This document shows, piece by piece, positions 17,663 to 26,291 of a stretch of DNA of 64,000 nt (positions are counted from its first letter, which is position 1; each line of letters opens with the position of its first letter). This DNA comes from an uncultured Acetatifactor sp. GTDB lineage: Bacteria > Bacillota > Clostridia > Lachnospirales > Lachnospiraceae. The stretch lies in the NCBI GenBank assembly GCA_910577185.1, contig CAJTLR010000001.1:5522-69521 (forward strand), written 5' to 3'. Under the pieces are notes generated by a model that made no database searches, was not told the DNA's origin, and was given only the letters and a program-made list of their open reading frames with translations. Both the position numbers and the translations under genes were made by a program.

Positions 17663-18958
17663 ATGAAAACTGTTTATACCTGCTTTTGCACGGACATAAT
17701 TCATGAAGGGCATCTGAACATAATTCACGAGGCAAGAAAATACGGCGAGGTAACTGTGGGGGTACTGAGTGACGAGGCAAGAATCCGATTCAACAGATTT
17801 CCTGCAGTTGGATTTGAGGAACGGTTCAGGCTGGCACAGAACCTGGACGGTGTAAAAGAGGTCATTATACAGAAGGACATTATGTATGACAAGGTAATTG
17901 GTGAACTGCATCCGGATTACGTGGTTCATGGGGATAACTGGAAGGAAGGGCCGATGAAGGCCATCCGTGACAATGTGGAAGTGCTCCTTTCGGCATATGG
18001 CGGAAAAATCATAGATGTTCCCTATACATATAATGAAAATGTCAGGCGTGCAGACGCGCGGGTGAAAGAAAAACTCTCCATGCCGGAATACCGGAGGAAA
18101 CGGCTGAGGCAGCTGATTAAAATCTGTCCGATTGTGAAAACCCTGGAAGTGCACAGCGGGCTGACCGGCCTGATTGCCGAGAAAACAATCGTGGAAAACC
18201 AGGGTGAGCTGGACCAGTTTGATGCCATGTGGGTCAGCTCCCTGTGTGACTCCACGGCAAAAGGGAAACCTGACATAGAACTTGTGGATATGACTTCAAG
18301 GTTCCGCACGATTGACGATGTCATGGAAGTAACAACGAAACCGGTCATATTTGATGGGGACACAGGGGGGCTGGCAGAGCATTTTGTCTACACGGTGCGC
18401 TCCCTTGAACGCATGGGGGTGTCAGCGGTCATTATAGAAGACAAGGTAGGGCTGAAGAGAAATTCCCTATTTGGAACGGAGGCCAGTCAGACACAGGACA
18501 GCATAGAACATTTCTGCGAGAAGATACAGATGGGAAAAAGGGCGCAGCTGACGGATGATTTCATGATTGTGGCCAGGATTGAGAGCCTGATTCTGGAGCA
18601 GGGAATGGATGATGCCCTGCTTCGTGCACGGGCCTATGTCGGGGCAGGCGCGGACGGCATCATGATCCACAGCAGGAAACGGGATCCGTCAGAAATCTTT
18701 GAGTTCTGTGACAGATTCAGGAGGGAGTATGACAGTGTACCGCTGGTAGTGGTGCCAACCTCTTTCGGCCAGGTGACAGAGAAAAAACTGGAAAGTCATG
18801 GTGTTAACATCGTTATATACGCAAACCAGCTTACCAGGAGTGCATTTCCTGCCATGGAGCAGACAGCGAGGGATATACTGAAGTATCACAGGGCACAGGA
18901 AGTGGAGGAACGCCTGATGCCGATTAAAGAGATTCTGACATTGATTGACGAGTTGTAA
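17663..18958 (+). CDS. aepX: Phosphoenolpyruvate mutase with N-terminal cytidylyltransferase domain
   Basis: 431 residues; the ATG at 17663 is preferred over the adjoining GTG, with GGGGG upstream. Residues 1-135 form a nucleotidyltransferase of the HxGH class: H14-x-G16-H17, then VGVLSDEAR, and HGDNWKEGP. From about residue 150 the protein is PEP mutase: DGDTGG, and at 259-268 EDKVGLKRNS, the EDKxGxKxxS signature separating PEP mutases from isocitrate lyase relatives. It isomerises PEP to phosphonopyruvate, creating the C-P bond. The fused domain probably activates a phosphonate as a CMP derivative for transfer to the glycan, by analogy with phosphocholine/phosphoethanolamine cytidylyltransferases. 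The fold is firm; the activation role is inferred. It is the last gene of the phosphonate cassette. Confidence 0.93.
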   Translation: MKTVYTCFCTDIIHEGHLNIIHEARKYGEVTVGVLSDEARIRFNRFPAVGFEERFRLAQNLDGVKEVIIQKDIMYDKVIGELHPDYVVHGDNWKEGPMKAIRDNVEVLLSAYGGKIIDVPYTYNENVRRADARVKEKLSMPEYRRKRLRQLIKICPIVKTLEVHSGLTGLIAEKTIVENQGELDQFDAMWVSSLCDSTAKGKPDIELVDMTSRFRTIDDVMEVTTKPVIFDGDTGGLAEHFVYTVRSLERMGVSAVIIEDKVGLKRNSLFGTEASQTQDSIEHFCEKIQMGKRAQLTDDFMIVARIESLILEQGMDDALLRARAYVGAGADGIMIHSRKRDPSEIFEFCDRFRREYDSVPLVVVPTSFGQVTEKKLESHGVNIVIYANQLTRSAFPAMEQTARDILKYHRAQEVEERLMPIKEILTLIDEL

Positions 18959-19024
18959 CTGTCAGAACGGCCCATTTGATGAAGTTCCTTCTGATGAAAA
19001 ACATGGGGAATGGGAATTTTTATA

Positions 19025-19259
19025 GGCAGGTGCGCCGAATCATTACTTACAACAATTGTAAATAATTTAAATCCGGATGAGTTTCCTGATATTGCTGTAA
19101 TCAATTTTGGGCAGATGATAAAGAGCAGAGCAATAATTATGAAAAATGTAAGTCATAAATAATGATAAATATATTGAAAAACTCCGTGCATTTCATGAAC
19201 TGAAGCTTATGGCAGATCATGAATTTGATTTGTTTGCAGAAACAGGAATGGCCATTTAA
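19025..19259 (+). pseudogene. Decayed glycosyltransferase (GT4) N-terminal remnant in intergenic gap
   Basis: The 330-base gap before the next gene is not random. In one frame (19025-19162) it reads CAESLLTTIVNNLNPDEF, clearly like GGAESLLTMIVNHLNPQKY at the start of the intact GT4 gene that follows. A one-base shift near 19160 leads into a second open stretch (19161-19259), KLRAFHELKLMADHEFDL and so on, ending in a stop. The second stretch I cannot match. Both look coding-derived. This fits a former GT4 paralog lost by deletion, with its scar left at the junction of the phosphonate cassette and the following genes. Confidence 0.5.
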
Positions 19260-19288
19260 GGCCAGCGGGCCCAAAGGAGATGTGTCTT

Positions 19289-20773
19289 ATGAAAAAAAGG
19301 GTTTTGTTTATCATATGGTCATACAGTGCAGGAGGCGGGGCGGAATCTCTTCTGACCATGATTGTGAATCACCTTAATCCGCAAAAATATGATATTGGCA
19401 TACTGGAATACTGCCATGTCGGTGTTAAGGAGGAACCGGTTAACGGCAACATTACCTTTCTGGGAGCAATCACATCAAGGTCAGATCCCGAACGCAGAAA
19501 GAAGCATTACTATCTTCTAAATGAACCGGACCGAATGGTTTCAAAATATATTCCGTCCGATTACGATTTATATGTATCATTTAACTACCAGATTCCAAGT
19601 TTCCTCCTGCCGGGAGGAAAGCGCTGTATTGCCTGGATTCACAGTGACATATATGACCTTGGTGGGGAAAATGGGGAGGGTTACCTGGCACTGCAGAATG
19701 AGGCATTCAGGAAAGCCAAAAGAATTGTATCCATAAGCGACCTTACAACCCGGTCTTTAAAAGAACTCTGTCCAAAACATGCAGACAAAATAAGGGAGAT
19801 ATATAATGGGGTGGACATTGACAGGGTGAGACAGAAGGCCGGAGAAAACACTTGTGTTGTACTGGAACATCCCAACATTTTATTTGTTGGCAGACTGGAA
19901 AAACGCAAAAATCCGGTCAGGCTGCTGAATGTGCTGGATATCCTGCATAAAATGAAGTATCCCGTACATTTATATTTTCTGGGGCAGGGAGACCTTTCGG
20001 ATGACATTGAAAAGATTTCTGCCGGGAAAGGCCTTTCGGAATATGTACATTTATTGGGGTATGTTCAAAACCCGTTTCCGGTGATTGCACAGTGTGATGT
20101 AAACTGCCTGCTGTCCCGCACGGAAGGATTCAGCATGGCTTTGCTGGAGGGGGTTTCACTGGGGAAGCCTTTTGTGTCAACTTATGTGGGGGGTGCCAAA
20201 ATTCTTGCCGACGGGGAATCCTGCGGAAAGGTGGCTGAAACGGATGAACAGGCGGCAGCTGCAGTCATGTACTGGCTTAACCAGGATAAAAAGGCGGTCG
20301 AAAAAAATTGTGAAATATCAATAAACCGTTTTGGACTTACCAGTTATATTTCGCGGATAGAAACACTGTTTGACGAGGTTTTGGACGAAGCACAAGATGG
20401 GATTACTTCATACAGGTATGGCAGAAATATAGAACTTGAGGAAAAAACATATTACTACCGCTTTCCTGTGGAAAAAGTCAAAAAAGGTGAACGTCTCATT
20501 ATCTATGGGGCAGGTGCCGTGGGGACAGATTACTGCACTTTTTTGCAGGAAAGCAAATACTGCAGGCTGGCAGGGTGGGTAGACCGTGAATACAGGAAAT
20601 GGCAGGAAAAAGGAAAAAAGGTGTCACAGGTAAGTGCTGTAAGCGGGCTGCAGTATGACATGATTCTGATTGCCATTGCGGACCGTATGACAGCAGAAAC
20701 TGTCAGGACAGAATTGTGTAAACTGGATGTTTCACCAGATAAAATTATATGGCATATGCCGGGTTTTATTTAA
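19289..20773 (+). CDS. GT4 glycosyltransferase with C-terminal Rossmann module
   Basis: 494 residues from the ATG at 19289, with AAAGGAG 9 bases upstream; the ATG at 19280 overlaps that site and is rejected. The body is GT-B family 4: SAGGGAESLL in the acceptor domain, NILFVGRLEKRKNP starting the donor domain, and SRTEGFSMALLEG, the ExFGxxxxE-like donor-phosphate motif. Residues about 400-489 are the shared module (LIIYGAGAVGTDY, then GWVDREYR). It transfers a sugar with retention from a nucleotide donor, at or near the cytoplasmic membrane face. Identity of the sugar is unknown. Confidence 0.86.
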   Translation: MKKRVLFIIWSYSAGGGAESLLTMIVNHLNPQKYDIGILEYCHVGVKEEPVNGNITFLGAITSRSDPERRKKHYYLLNEPDRMVSKYIPSDYDLYVSFNYQIPSFLLPGGKRCIAWIHSDIYDLGGENGEGYLALQNEAFRKAKRIVSISDLTTRSLKELCPKHADKIREIYNGVDIDRVRQKAGENTCVVLEHPNILFVGRLEKRKNPVRLLNVLDILHKMKYPVHLYFLGQGDLSDDIEKISAGKGLSEYVHLLGYVQNPFPVIAQCDVNCLLSRTEGFSMALLEGVSLGKPFVSTYVGGAKILADGESCGKVAETDEQAAAAVMYWLNQDKKAVEKNCEISINRFGLTSYISRIETLFDEVLDEAQDGITSYRYGRNIELEEKTYYYRFPVEKVKKGERLIIYGAGAVGTDYCTFLQESKYCRLAGWVDREYRKWQEKGKKVSQVSAVSGLQYDMILIAIADRMTAETVRTELCKLDVSPDKIIWHMPGFI

Positions 20774-20839
20774 TAAACAGAAACAAACAAAAATATCAAT
20801 GAACCATAACAGTTTCCACAAGGAGATTTTGGGGAACCC

Positions 20840-22027
20840 ATGAAAAAAATTAGTGTTATTACACCGGTATACAGAGGAAATCATTATATTCCGGCCCTTA
20901 AGGATATGCTGGAAAGTAACTGGAAGACTGCCAATGAAGCAGAAGAAACATGTATTGAGCTGGTCCTGGTCAACGATTTTCCGTCAGAAGAACTGGACAT
21001 AAACAGTTTGGACAGAAGGGGAAAGGTTTCTCTGGTTACGGTATCCAATAAACAGAACCGTGGCATCCATTTTTCAAGAGTGCAGGGACTGCTATGTTCC
21101 GGTGGTGAATATGTGGTTTTTTTGGATCAGGATGACGAAATCAGCCCGGTGTACATAAGGGAACAGCTGGCGGCGCTGGGTAGCCGGGATGCCGTGATCT
21201 GTAACGGAAAAAATTTCAGCAATTTAATCTACCGGAATGCAGAAACATTAAATCTTGCAGTTACAAAAAGTGAATACAGAAAAGGCATTAACAGAATTGT
21301 TTCACCGGGACAAGTACTGATTCGGAAATCATCCATTCCGGCAGACTGGACAAATTACATTATGGAAAAAAACGGTGCGGATGATTATTTTCTGTGGATG
21401 CTGATGTTCTGTCATAACAGAAAAATAGGAATACATGACAAAGTGCTGTACTGGCACCTGATCTCCGAGACCAATACATCAAAAAACCAGGATGAAATGA
21501 ATGCATCCGTTATCGAGATGGCAGGTAAAATGAAAATGTTGGGTTATCTGTCACAAGAGGAGGAGCAGCAGATAAAAGAAAGCAGGAGACCCCCCATAAT
21601 TTCTGATGAAATCGTCAGAGAAAGTTACCTGAAGGAAAAGAGGTACAAAAGAATCCTGGAACTATGGATGACATTAAGGGACCGAAACATAAAAGCTGAT
21701 CATTTCCTTTTAAAAAGGAATATAAACAGGATTGCAATCTACGGCGTGGGAATACTGGGGAGACATTTATACCATGAGTTAAAAGAAACCAGAGTAAAAG
21801 TGGAGTGCTTTCTGGACCGGAATAAAAAAGCCGGCATCCCTGAAACGGAAACCTATCTTCCCGGAAGGGAACTGCAAAACATAGATGCCATAATTGTTAC
21901 TCCTCTTATGGAGTATGAAGAAATAAAAATGTCGCTAAGCAATTTTTATTCCTGCATCATAATTTCAATTGAAACAATTTTGTTAAATGCTGATTGTAAA
22001 CTGCTGGAAGATATAAATAAGAAATAA
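20840..22027 (+). CDS. GT2 glycosyltransferase with C-terminal Rossmann module
   Basis: 395 residues. It begins ISVITPVYRGNHY, followed by LVLVNDFPSEE and FLDQDDEIS, the GT-A nucleotide- and metal-binding segments of family 2. Residues about 293-375 hold the shared module (IAIYGVGILGRHLY, then CFLDRNKKAG). Start and a GGGGA/AGGAG region lie directly upstream. It pairs with the GT4 gene as consecutive sugar-adding steps in the glycan, an inference from order only. No membrane helix visible. Confidence 0.84.
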   Translation: MKKISVITPVYRGNHYIPALKDMLESNWKTANEAEETCIELVLVNDFPSEELDINSLDRRGKVSLVTVSNKQNRGIHFSRVQGLLCSGGEYVVFLDQDDEISPVYIREQLAALGSRDAVICNGKNFSNLIYRNAETLNLAVTKSEYRKGINRIVSPGQVLIRKSSIPADWTNYIMEKNGADDYFLWMLMFCHNRKIGIHDKVLYWHLISETNTSKNQDEMNASVIEMAGKMKMLGYLSQEEEQQIKESRRPPIISDEIVRESYLKEKRYKRILELWMTLRDRNIKADHFLLKRNINRIAIYGVGILGRHLYHELKETRVKVECFLDRNKKAGIPETETYLPGRELQNIDAIIVTPLMEYEEIKMSLSNFYSCIIISIETILLNADCKLLEDINKK

Positions 22028-22106
22028 TGATATGGCTGTATAAAAAGAAATAGAATTTTGATAATACATTATTATTTAGATCATGTGCTTCATGGAGAGA
22101 AAAGAT

Positions 22107-23245
22107 ATGCAATATGTATTATATGGAACAGGATGGGAGGCAGAAAAATTTATTTATTCTTTTCCCGAAAGAGATGCTATCAGATATTGTATTGATGGGA
22201 AGCGGGGGGTAATTTTTATGGTCTGCCTATTTATAGATTAGACAAGCTGCCTGACAATTTACATAATTATTATATTTTGGTTGCTGCCGCGTGGAACAAT
22301 TATCTTGAGATTGAAAAAAGTTTAGAGAAAAGAGGATTTATCCCCTTTGAAAATTTTGTTTGGACGAGAGCATTAAACAAAAAAATATTGCTGATCAATG
22401 CAAACTGTCACGGCGAATTTTATCGGGAGTATCTATATAAGATACCTGGTTTTTTAGAAGAGTATTGTGAATTTTTTCTGCCCAGTGTTGCGGAAAACGA
22501 GGATGGGCAAATCCCGGAGAGTTGGTTGCGAAATTGTGATATCTATCTTCATCAGGACATACAGGCTGCAAATAGCAAATCGTACCGTTTGTCAGACGAA
22601 TATGTATTACCGAAATTGAAAGACGGTTGTAAGGCTGTTTGTGTTCCTAATTTTGTAGGTCTTGGCAAGGCGTTCTATCCTTCGTCCATGGGTTTGAAAA
22701 AGAGTGTTTCTGTAGCGTTTGGCAGTATTTGGATGTTTGACCAGGATAGATTACTTGACAAAGGGTATGAAAAGTATCACACAATAGCCGGTATCAAAAA
22801 ATTATGGCTTTCAGAGGATGCTATAGAGGAAGATGAAATCCGGAGACTTTTTCAGGATAGACTAGACAAAATGCTGCAAAGAGAAAAAAACTGGGATATT
22901 AAAGTCAGCGATATTGTTCTGAATAACTATAAAGACAAAAAATTATTTTGGGATTCCGGTCATCCGACAAATGCATTGATGCTGCCGGTGTGTGCAAGAA
23001 TGGCTGTATTTTTAGGCCTGCAGGACATAGAAAATACGAATATAACATTGGAGCCAAGGCTGGATTTTGTAGAAGCTTTCGTTTTGCCATGTGTAAAAAA
23101 GGCCTTGCGTTTAAACTGGACAGAAGAGGGCACCATACGGAAAGGTGAATGGGTATTTAATAAGCTTGAGGGTAGCGAACTTACAGTGGAAGAGTATATA
23201 AGACAGTATATATGGTGGTTTAAAGGAGTATACCTGGAAGAGTAA
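22107..23245 (+). pseudogene. WcbI-like polysaccharide acetyltransferase with N-terminal module, frameshifted
   Basis: ATG 22107 follows GGAGAG and opens the shared module (YVLYGTGWEAEKFIY, then YCIDGKR). At the G6 run 22204-22209 the frame breaks. Adding one G gives CGG GGG GGT AAT and restores a continuous protein of 379 residues to 23245. The body starts with LLINANCHGEFY and includes YLHQDIQ and a late DSGHPTNALML, which resemble WcbI-type putative acetyltransferases of capsule loci (an SGNH-like arrangement with Cys/His). A protein restarted downstream of the break would lose the module but keep this body. Whether the shift is real, phase-variable or a sequencing error cannot be told from one sequence. 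Confidence 0.75.
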
Positions 23246-23300
23246 GTACGCAGATGAGCAGGGAGAAGTTTGAAAGTTCCTTTCAAATACTGACTGGTAT

Positions 23301-23316
23301 GCGCGCCAAAGCGCGC
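23301..23316 (+). promoter_or_regulatory. Perfect GC hairpin just upstream of a glycosyltransferase start
   Basis: GCGCGC (23301-23306) and GCGCGC (23311-23316) form a six-pair all-GC stem with a CAAA loop. It ends immediately before the AGGGG that serves the ATG at 23330. It lacks a following T run, so it is not a terminator. A stem beside the ribosome binding site could modulate translation or protect an mRNA end. The role is speculative. Confidence 0.3.
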
Positions 23317-23329
23317 TAGGGGTATAAAT

Positions 23330-24646
23330 ATGAAAAATACTAAATTGCAAAATACAAAGGTTTCTTCGCTCTGCCTGTGCATCACAACATACAAAAGATG
23401 GAGAGTAATTCAGGATTTCATGGAAAAATGTGCACCGTATTATCTTGGTGCGGGGATTGATATATACGTTTATGATTCAAGCGATGATGATGATACCAAA
23501 CATGTCCTGGATAAGTGGAAAGGAGAGAACAAAGAAAACGTTTATTATGTCCGGATGCCGTCAGAATTGCATGCGAATATGAAAGTATACAAAATATGGC
23601 AGTTTTATGGCTTGAAAAAGCAGTATGATTTTGTCTGGATGAGTGGGGATGCGTTACAGCTTTCCAGACGGGCAATTGAAAGTATTATGGTCAATTTAAA
23701 GCCCGAATATGATATGGTCGAACTGGATGTATTTGATGAAGATGAAATTGGAGTCAGAGTGTATGAACAGCCTGACAGGCTATTTGCTGAAAATGCATGG
23801 AAGACTACTTTGTTTGGTGTGATGATATTGAATGCACAGACATTTTTGTCTGGCATTGACTGGAACTATTATGAAGCAAAGTATTCACAGCCAAGGTTGA
23901 TTCATTATTCACACGTAAGTCTTTATTTTAGCAGGGCGGTACAACTAAGTGATTTTCGATGTATGCATCTGCCTCTTGCCAGGGAGCATACAGGATCTGA
24001 GTATAAGAAAGAATCAAGTTGGAAAAAGGATACATTTGCTGTAATTTGTGAAGGCTGGGTTACAACGATAAAGAAAATGCCGGCATACTATTCGAATAGA
24101 AGAAAAGTAATGCTGGATCTGGGGATCAATTCGGTTTTCAGGGATCAATGCAATTTTCTGGATTTAAGGAGAGAAGGCATTTATAGTCTAAACGTTTTTT
24201 TGAGATATTTTTTGACCTGGGGCAGAGTGTGCAATGTTGGGTATTGGGAATTGTTTTGGATTGCTTTTTCATATAAAGTGGGAAAAAGACATATAAATCA
24301 GACATTTGTCAGCAAACTGCGCAAAATGAGGAAAAGATATAAGTTTTTGTTTTTATATGGCGCGGGTATTGTAGGAGAGCGGTATGGGAAATATTTGTCA
24401 CAAAATGGGCTGGAATATGAAGGATATTTGGTGACTAAAGTTTCGGGCAATAAGGAAAAACTGAATGATCATAAAATAATGGAAATCAAGGATTTGGATA
24501 ATATCGGGAAGTTTGGAATTATTGTGGCAGTATCAGACAAGCTGTCAGAAGAAGTTTTGATGCAGCTGCAGGAATGCGGCTATGGGCGGCAAGTGTATTA
24601 TAGCAGTGAACTGTCTGGTTGGATCAGATATACAGATCAATTGTAA
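23330..24646 (+). CDS. GT2-like glycosyltransferase with C-terminal Rossmann module
   Basis: 438 residues. The N-terminal part reads LCLCITTYKRWRV, then VYDSSDDDDT and FVWMSGDALQLS, a divergent GT-A arrangement in which SGDA replaces the usual DxD. The middle region is long, with an aromatic-rich helical stretch (LRYFLTWGRV, WELFWIAFSYKV) that could associate with a membrane but is too interrupted for a clear transmembrane helix. Residues about 336-427 are the shared module (FLFLYGAGIVGERYG, then YLVTKVSG). Probable glycosyltransferase, lower certainty than the neighbouring GT2 genes. Confidence 0.75.
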   Translation: MKNTKLQNTKVSSLCLCITTYKRWRVIQDFMEKCAPYYLGAGIDIYVYDSSDDDDTKHVLDKWKGENKENVYYVRMPSELHANMKVYKIWQFYGLKKQYDFVWMSGDALQLSRRAIESIMVNLKPEYDMVELDVFDEDEIGVRVYEQPDRLFAENAWKTTLFGVMILNAQTFLSGIDWNYYEAKYSQPRLIHYSHVSLYFSRAVQLSDFRCMHLPLAREHTGSEYKKESSWKKDTFAVICEGWVTTIKKMPAYYSNRRKVMLDLGINSVFRDQCNFLDLRREGIYSLNVFLRYFLTWGRVCNVGYWELFWIAFSYKVGKRHINQTFVSKLRKMRKRYKFLFLYGAGIVGERYGKYLSQNGLEYEGYLVTKVSGNKEKLNDHKIMEIKDLDNIGKFGIIVAVSDKLSEEVLMQLQECGYGRQVYYSSELSGWIRYTDQL

Positions 24647-24671
24647 TTGTGAAATATTTAAGGAGAATGCT

Positions 24672-26291
24672 ATGCATAATATTGGGCTGCTTGACTGTAC
24701 ATTGAGGGATGGCGGTTATGTAAATGACTGGAAATTCGGTCACGAAAACCTTGTGAGTATCTTTGAACGGCTTGTGGATGCAGGTGTCGATATAATTGAA
24801 ATAGGTTTTTTGGACGAGCGTCGTCCGTTTGATATAGACCGCAGTATTATGCCGGATACGGAATCTGCTGATAAAATATATGGTCTGCTTGATAAAAAGC
24901 AGGCAATGGTTGTGGGAATGATTGACTATGGGACTTGTGGGATCCAGAATTTGCAGCCTTGCAGGGAAAGCTGTCTGGATGGGATAAGGGTGATCTTTAA
25001 AAAGCACCTTATGTGTCAGGCAATGGAATTTTGCAGGCAGGTGCAGGTATTGGGGTACAAAGTATTCTCACAGCTGGTATCTATTACATCTTACAGTGAT
25101 GAGGAACTAATGAAGCTTATAGGGCTGGTGAATGAAGTGAAACCGTATGCAGTATCCATGGTGGATACATATGGACTGCTTCATCCGGAGGATTTGCTCC
25201 ATTATTACAAGATCCTCGATGAATTTGTAGATGACGGGATACAAATAGGATTTCATGCCCACAATAATTTTCAATTGGCCTATGCGAACGCACTGGCGTT
25301 TATGGAGAAAGACTCTGAACGTGATATTGTTGTGGATGGCACGCTTTATGGGATGGGTAAGAGCGCAGGTAATGCACCTCTTGAACTTCTGGGGATGCGG
25401 CTGAATGAGAAGTTCTATAAAAATTATAGAATGGAACCTATGTTGGAAGCAATTGAGGAGAGTATTTTAGACTTTTTTTCAAAAGCACCCTGGGGATATA
25501 AGATGTTTTTCTATTTAAGCGGATTAAACAAATGTCATCCCAATTATGTGACTTATTTTGAGGGAAAGAAAAATTTGTCTGTATCCAAGATAAATATGCT
25601 GCTGGAACAAGTGAAACCGCAAGAAAAAAAACTACTGTATGACAACGTGATCGCGGAAGCATTATATGAAGACTATCTTGCAGGAGAAGGCTCTGATGAG
25701 GAAGATAAACAAAAATTTCTGAATACAATTCATGGAAAAAAGCTTTTGCTGGTTGGCCCGGGTAAAAATATTCAGCTGCAGGAAAATATTGTGCAGAAAT
25801 TTATCATAAAAGAAGAGCCGTTTATTATCTCCATTAACTATTTGCCTTGTGGAGTGGATCCGGATTGCATTTTTGTTACCAATGGAAAACGCTATCATGA
25901 TATGACCCTGGAATTAAAAAAGGCAGATGTAAAGATATTGGCAACATCCAATGTGGAAGCCAGGTGCGGCAGTTTTGATTTTGTAGTAAATCGTGCGCCG
26001 CTTCTGGAAACAGAAGAAAGAATCATCGATAATTCGTTTCTTATGCTTGTGAAGTTTCTATGCGGACTTGGTGTGAAGGAAGTATTTTGTGCAGGCTTTG
26101 ACGGATATTCTGATAAGGAAGATAACTACTGTAACCCGGCAATGGAATATTTTTTTGTGAAACAGGAGGCATCACACCTGAATTACCATATGAAAAAAAG
26201 AATTGCCGAATTCCGTAATAATATAGAGATTCATTTTATTACATATTCGGCTTATGATGCAGTGGAGGATATTAATGGGGCAGCGATTTAA
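24672..26291 (+). CDS. HMG-CoA-lyase-like aldolase with C-terminal Rossmann-like domain
   Basis: 539 residues from the ATG at 24672, with AAGGAG upstream; an in-frame codon at 24582 lies inside the previous gene and lacks a site. Residues 1-290 are a DRE-TIM (HMGL-like) barrel: LDCTLRDGGYVND carries the catalytic Arg-Asp, MVDTYG and FHAHNN the metal His pair, and GTLYGMGKSAGN the closing loop. This resembles 4-hydroxy-2-oxovalerate aldolases. The C-terminal 170 residues start LLLVGPGKNIQ and contain CGLGVKEVFCAGFDGYS, a nucleotide-binding-like fold reminiscent of DUF115/MptE-like domains. It precedes HAD and ThDP genes, so it may make or condense a 2-oxoacid unit added to a sugar. The pairing of domains is unusual. 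Confidence 0.75.
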   Translation: MHNIGLLDCTLRDGGYVNDWKFGHENLVSIFERLVDAGVDIIEIGFLDERRPFDIDRSIMPDTESADKIYGLLDKKQAMVVGMIDYGTCGIQNLQPCRESCLDGIRVIFKKHLMCQAMEFCRQVQVLGYKVFSQLVSITSYSDEELMKLIGLVNEVKPYAVSMVDTYGLLHPEDLLHYYKILDEFVDDGIQIGFHAHNNFQLAYANALAFMEKDSERDIVVDGTLYGMGKSAGNAPLELLGMRLNEKFYKNYRMEPMLEAIEESILDFFSKAPWGYKMFFYLSGLNKCHPNYVTYFEGKKNLSVSKINMLLEQVKPQEKKLLYDNVIAEALYEDYLAGEGSDEEDKQKFLNTIHGKKLLLVGPGKNIQLQENIVQKFIIKEEPFIISINYLPCGVDPDCIFVTNGKRYHDMTLELKKADVKILATSNVEARCGSFDFVVNRAPLLETEERIIDNSFLMLVKFLCGLGVKEVFCAGFDGYSDKEDNYCNPAMEYFFVKQEASHLNYHMKKRIAEFRNNIEIHFITYSAYDAVEDINGAAI

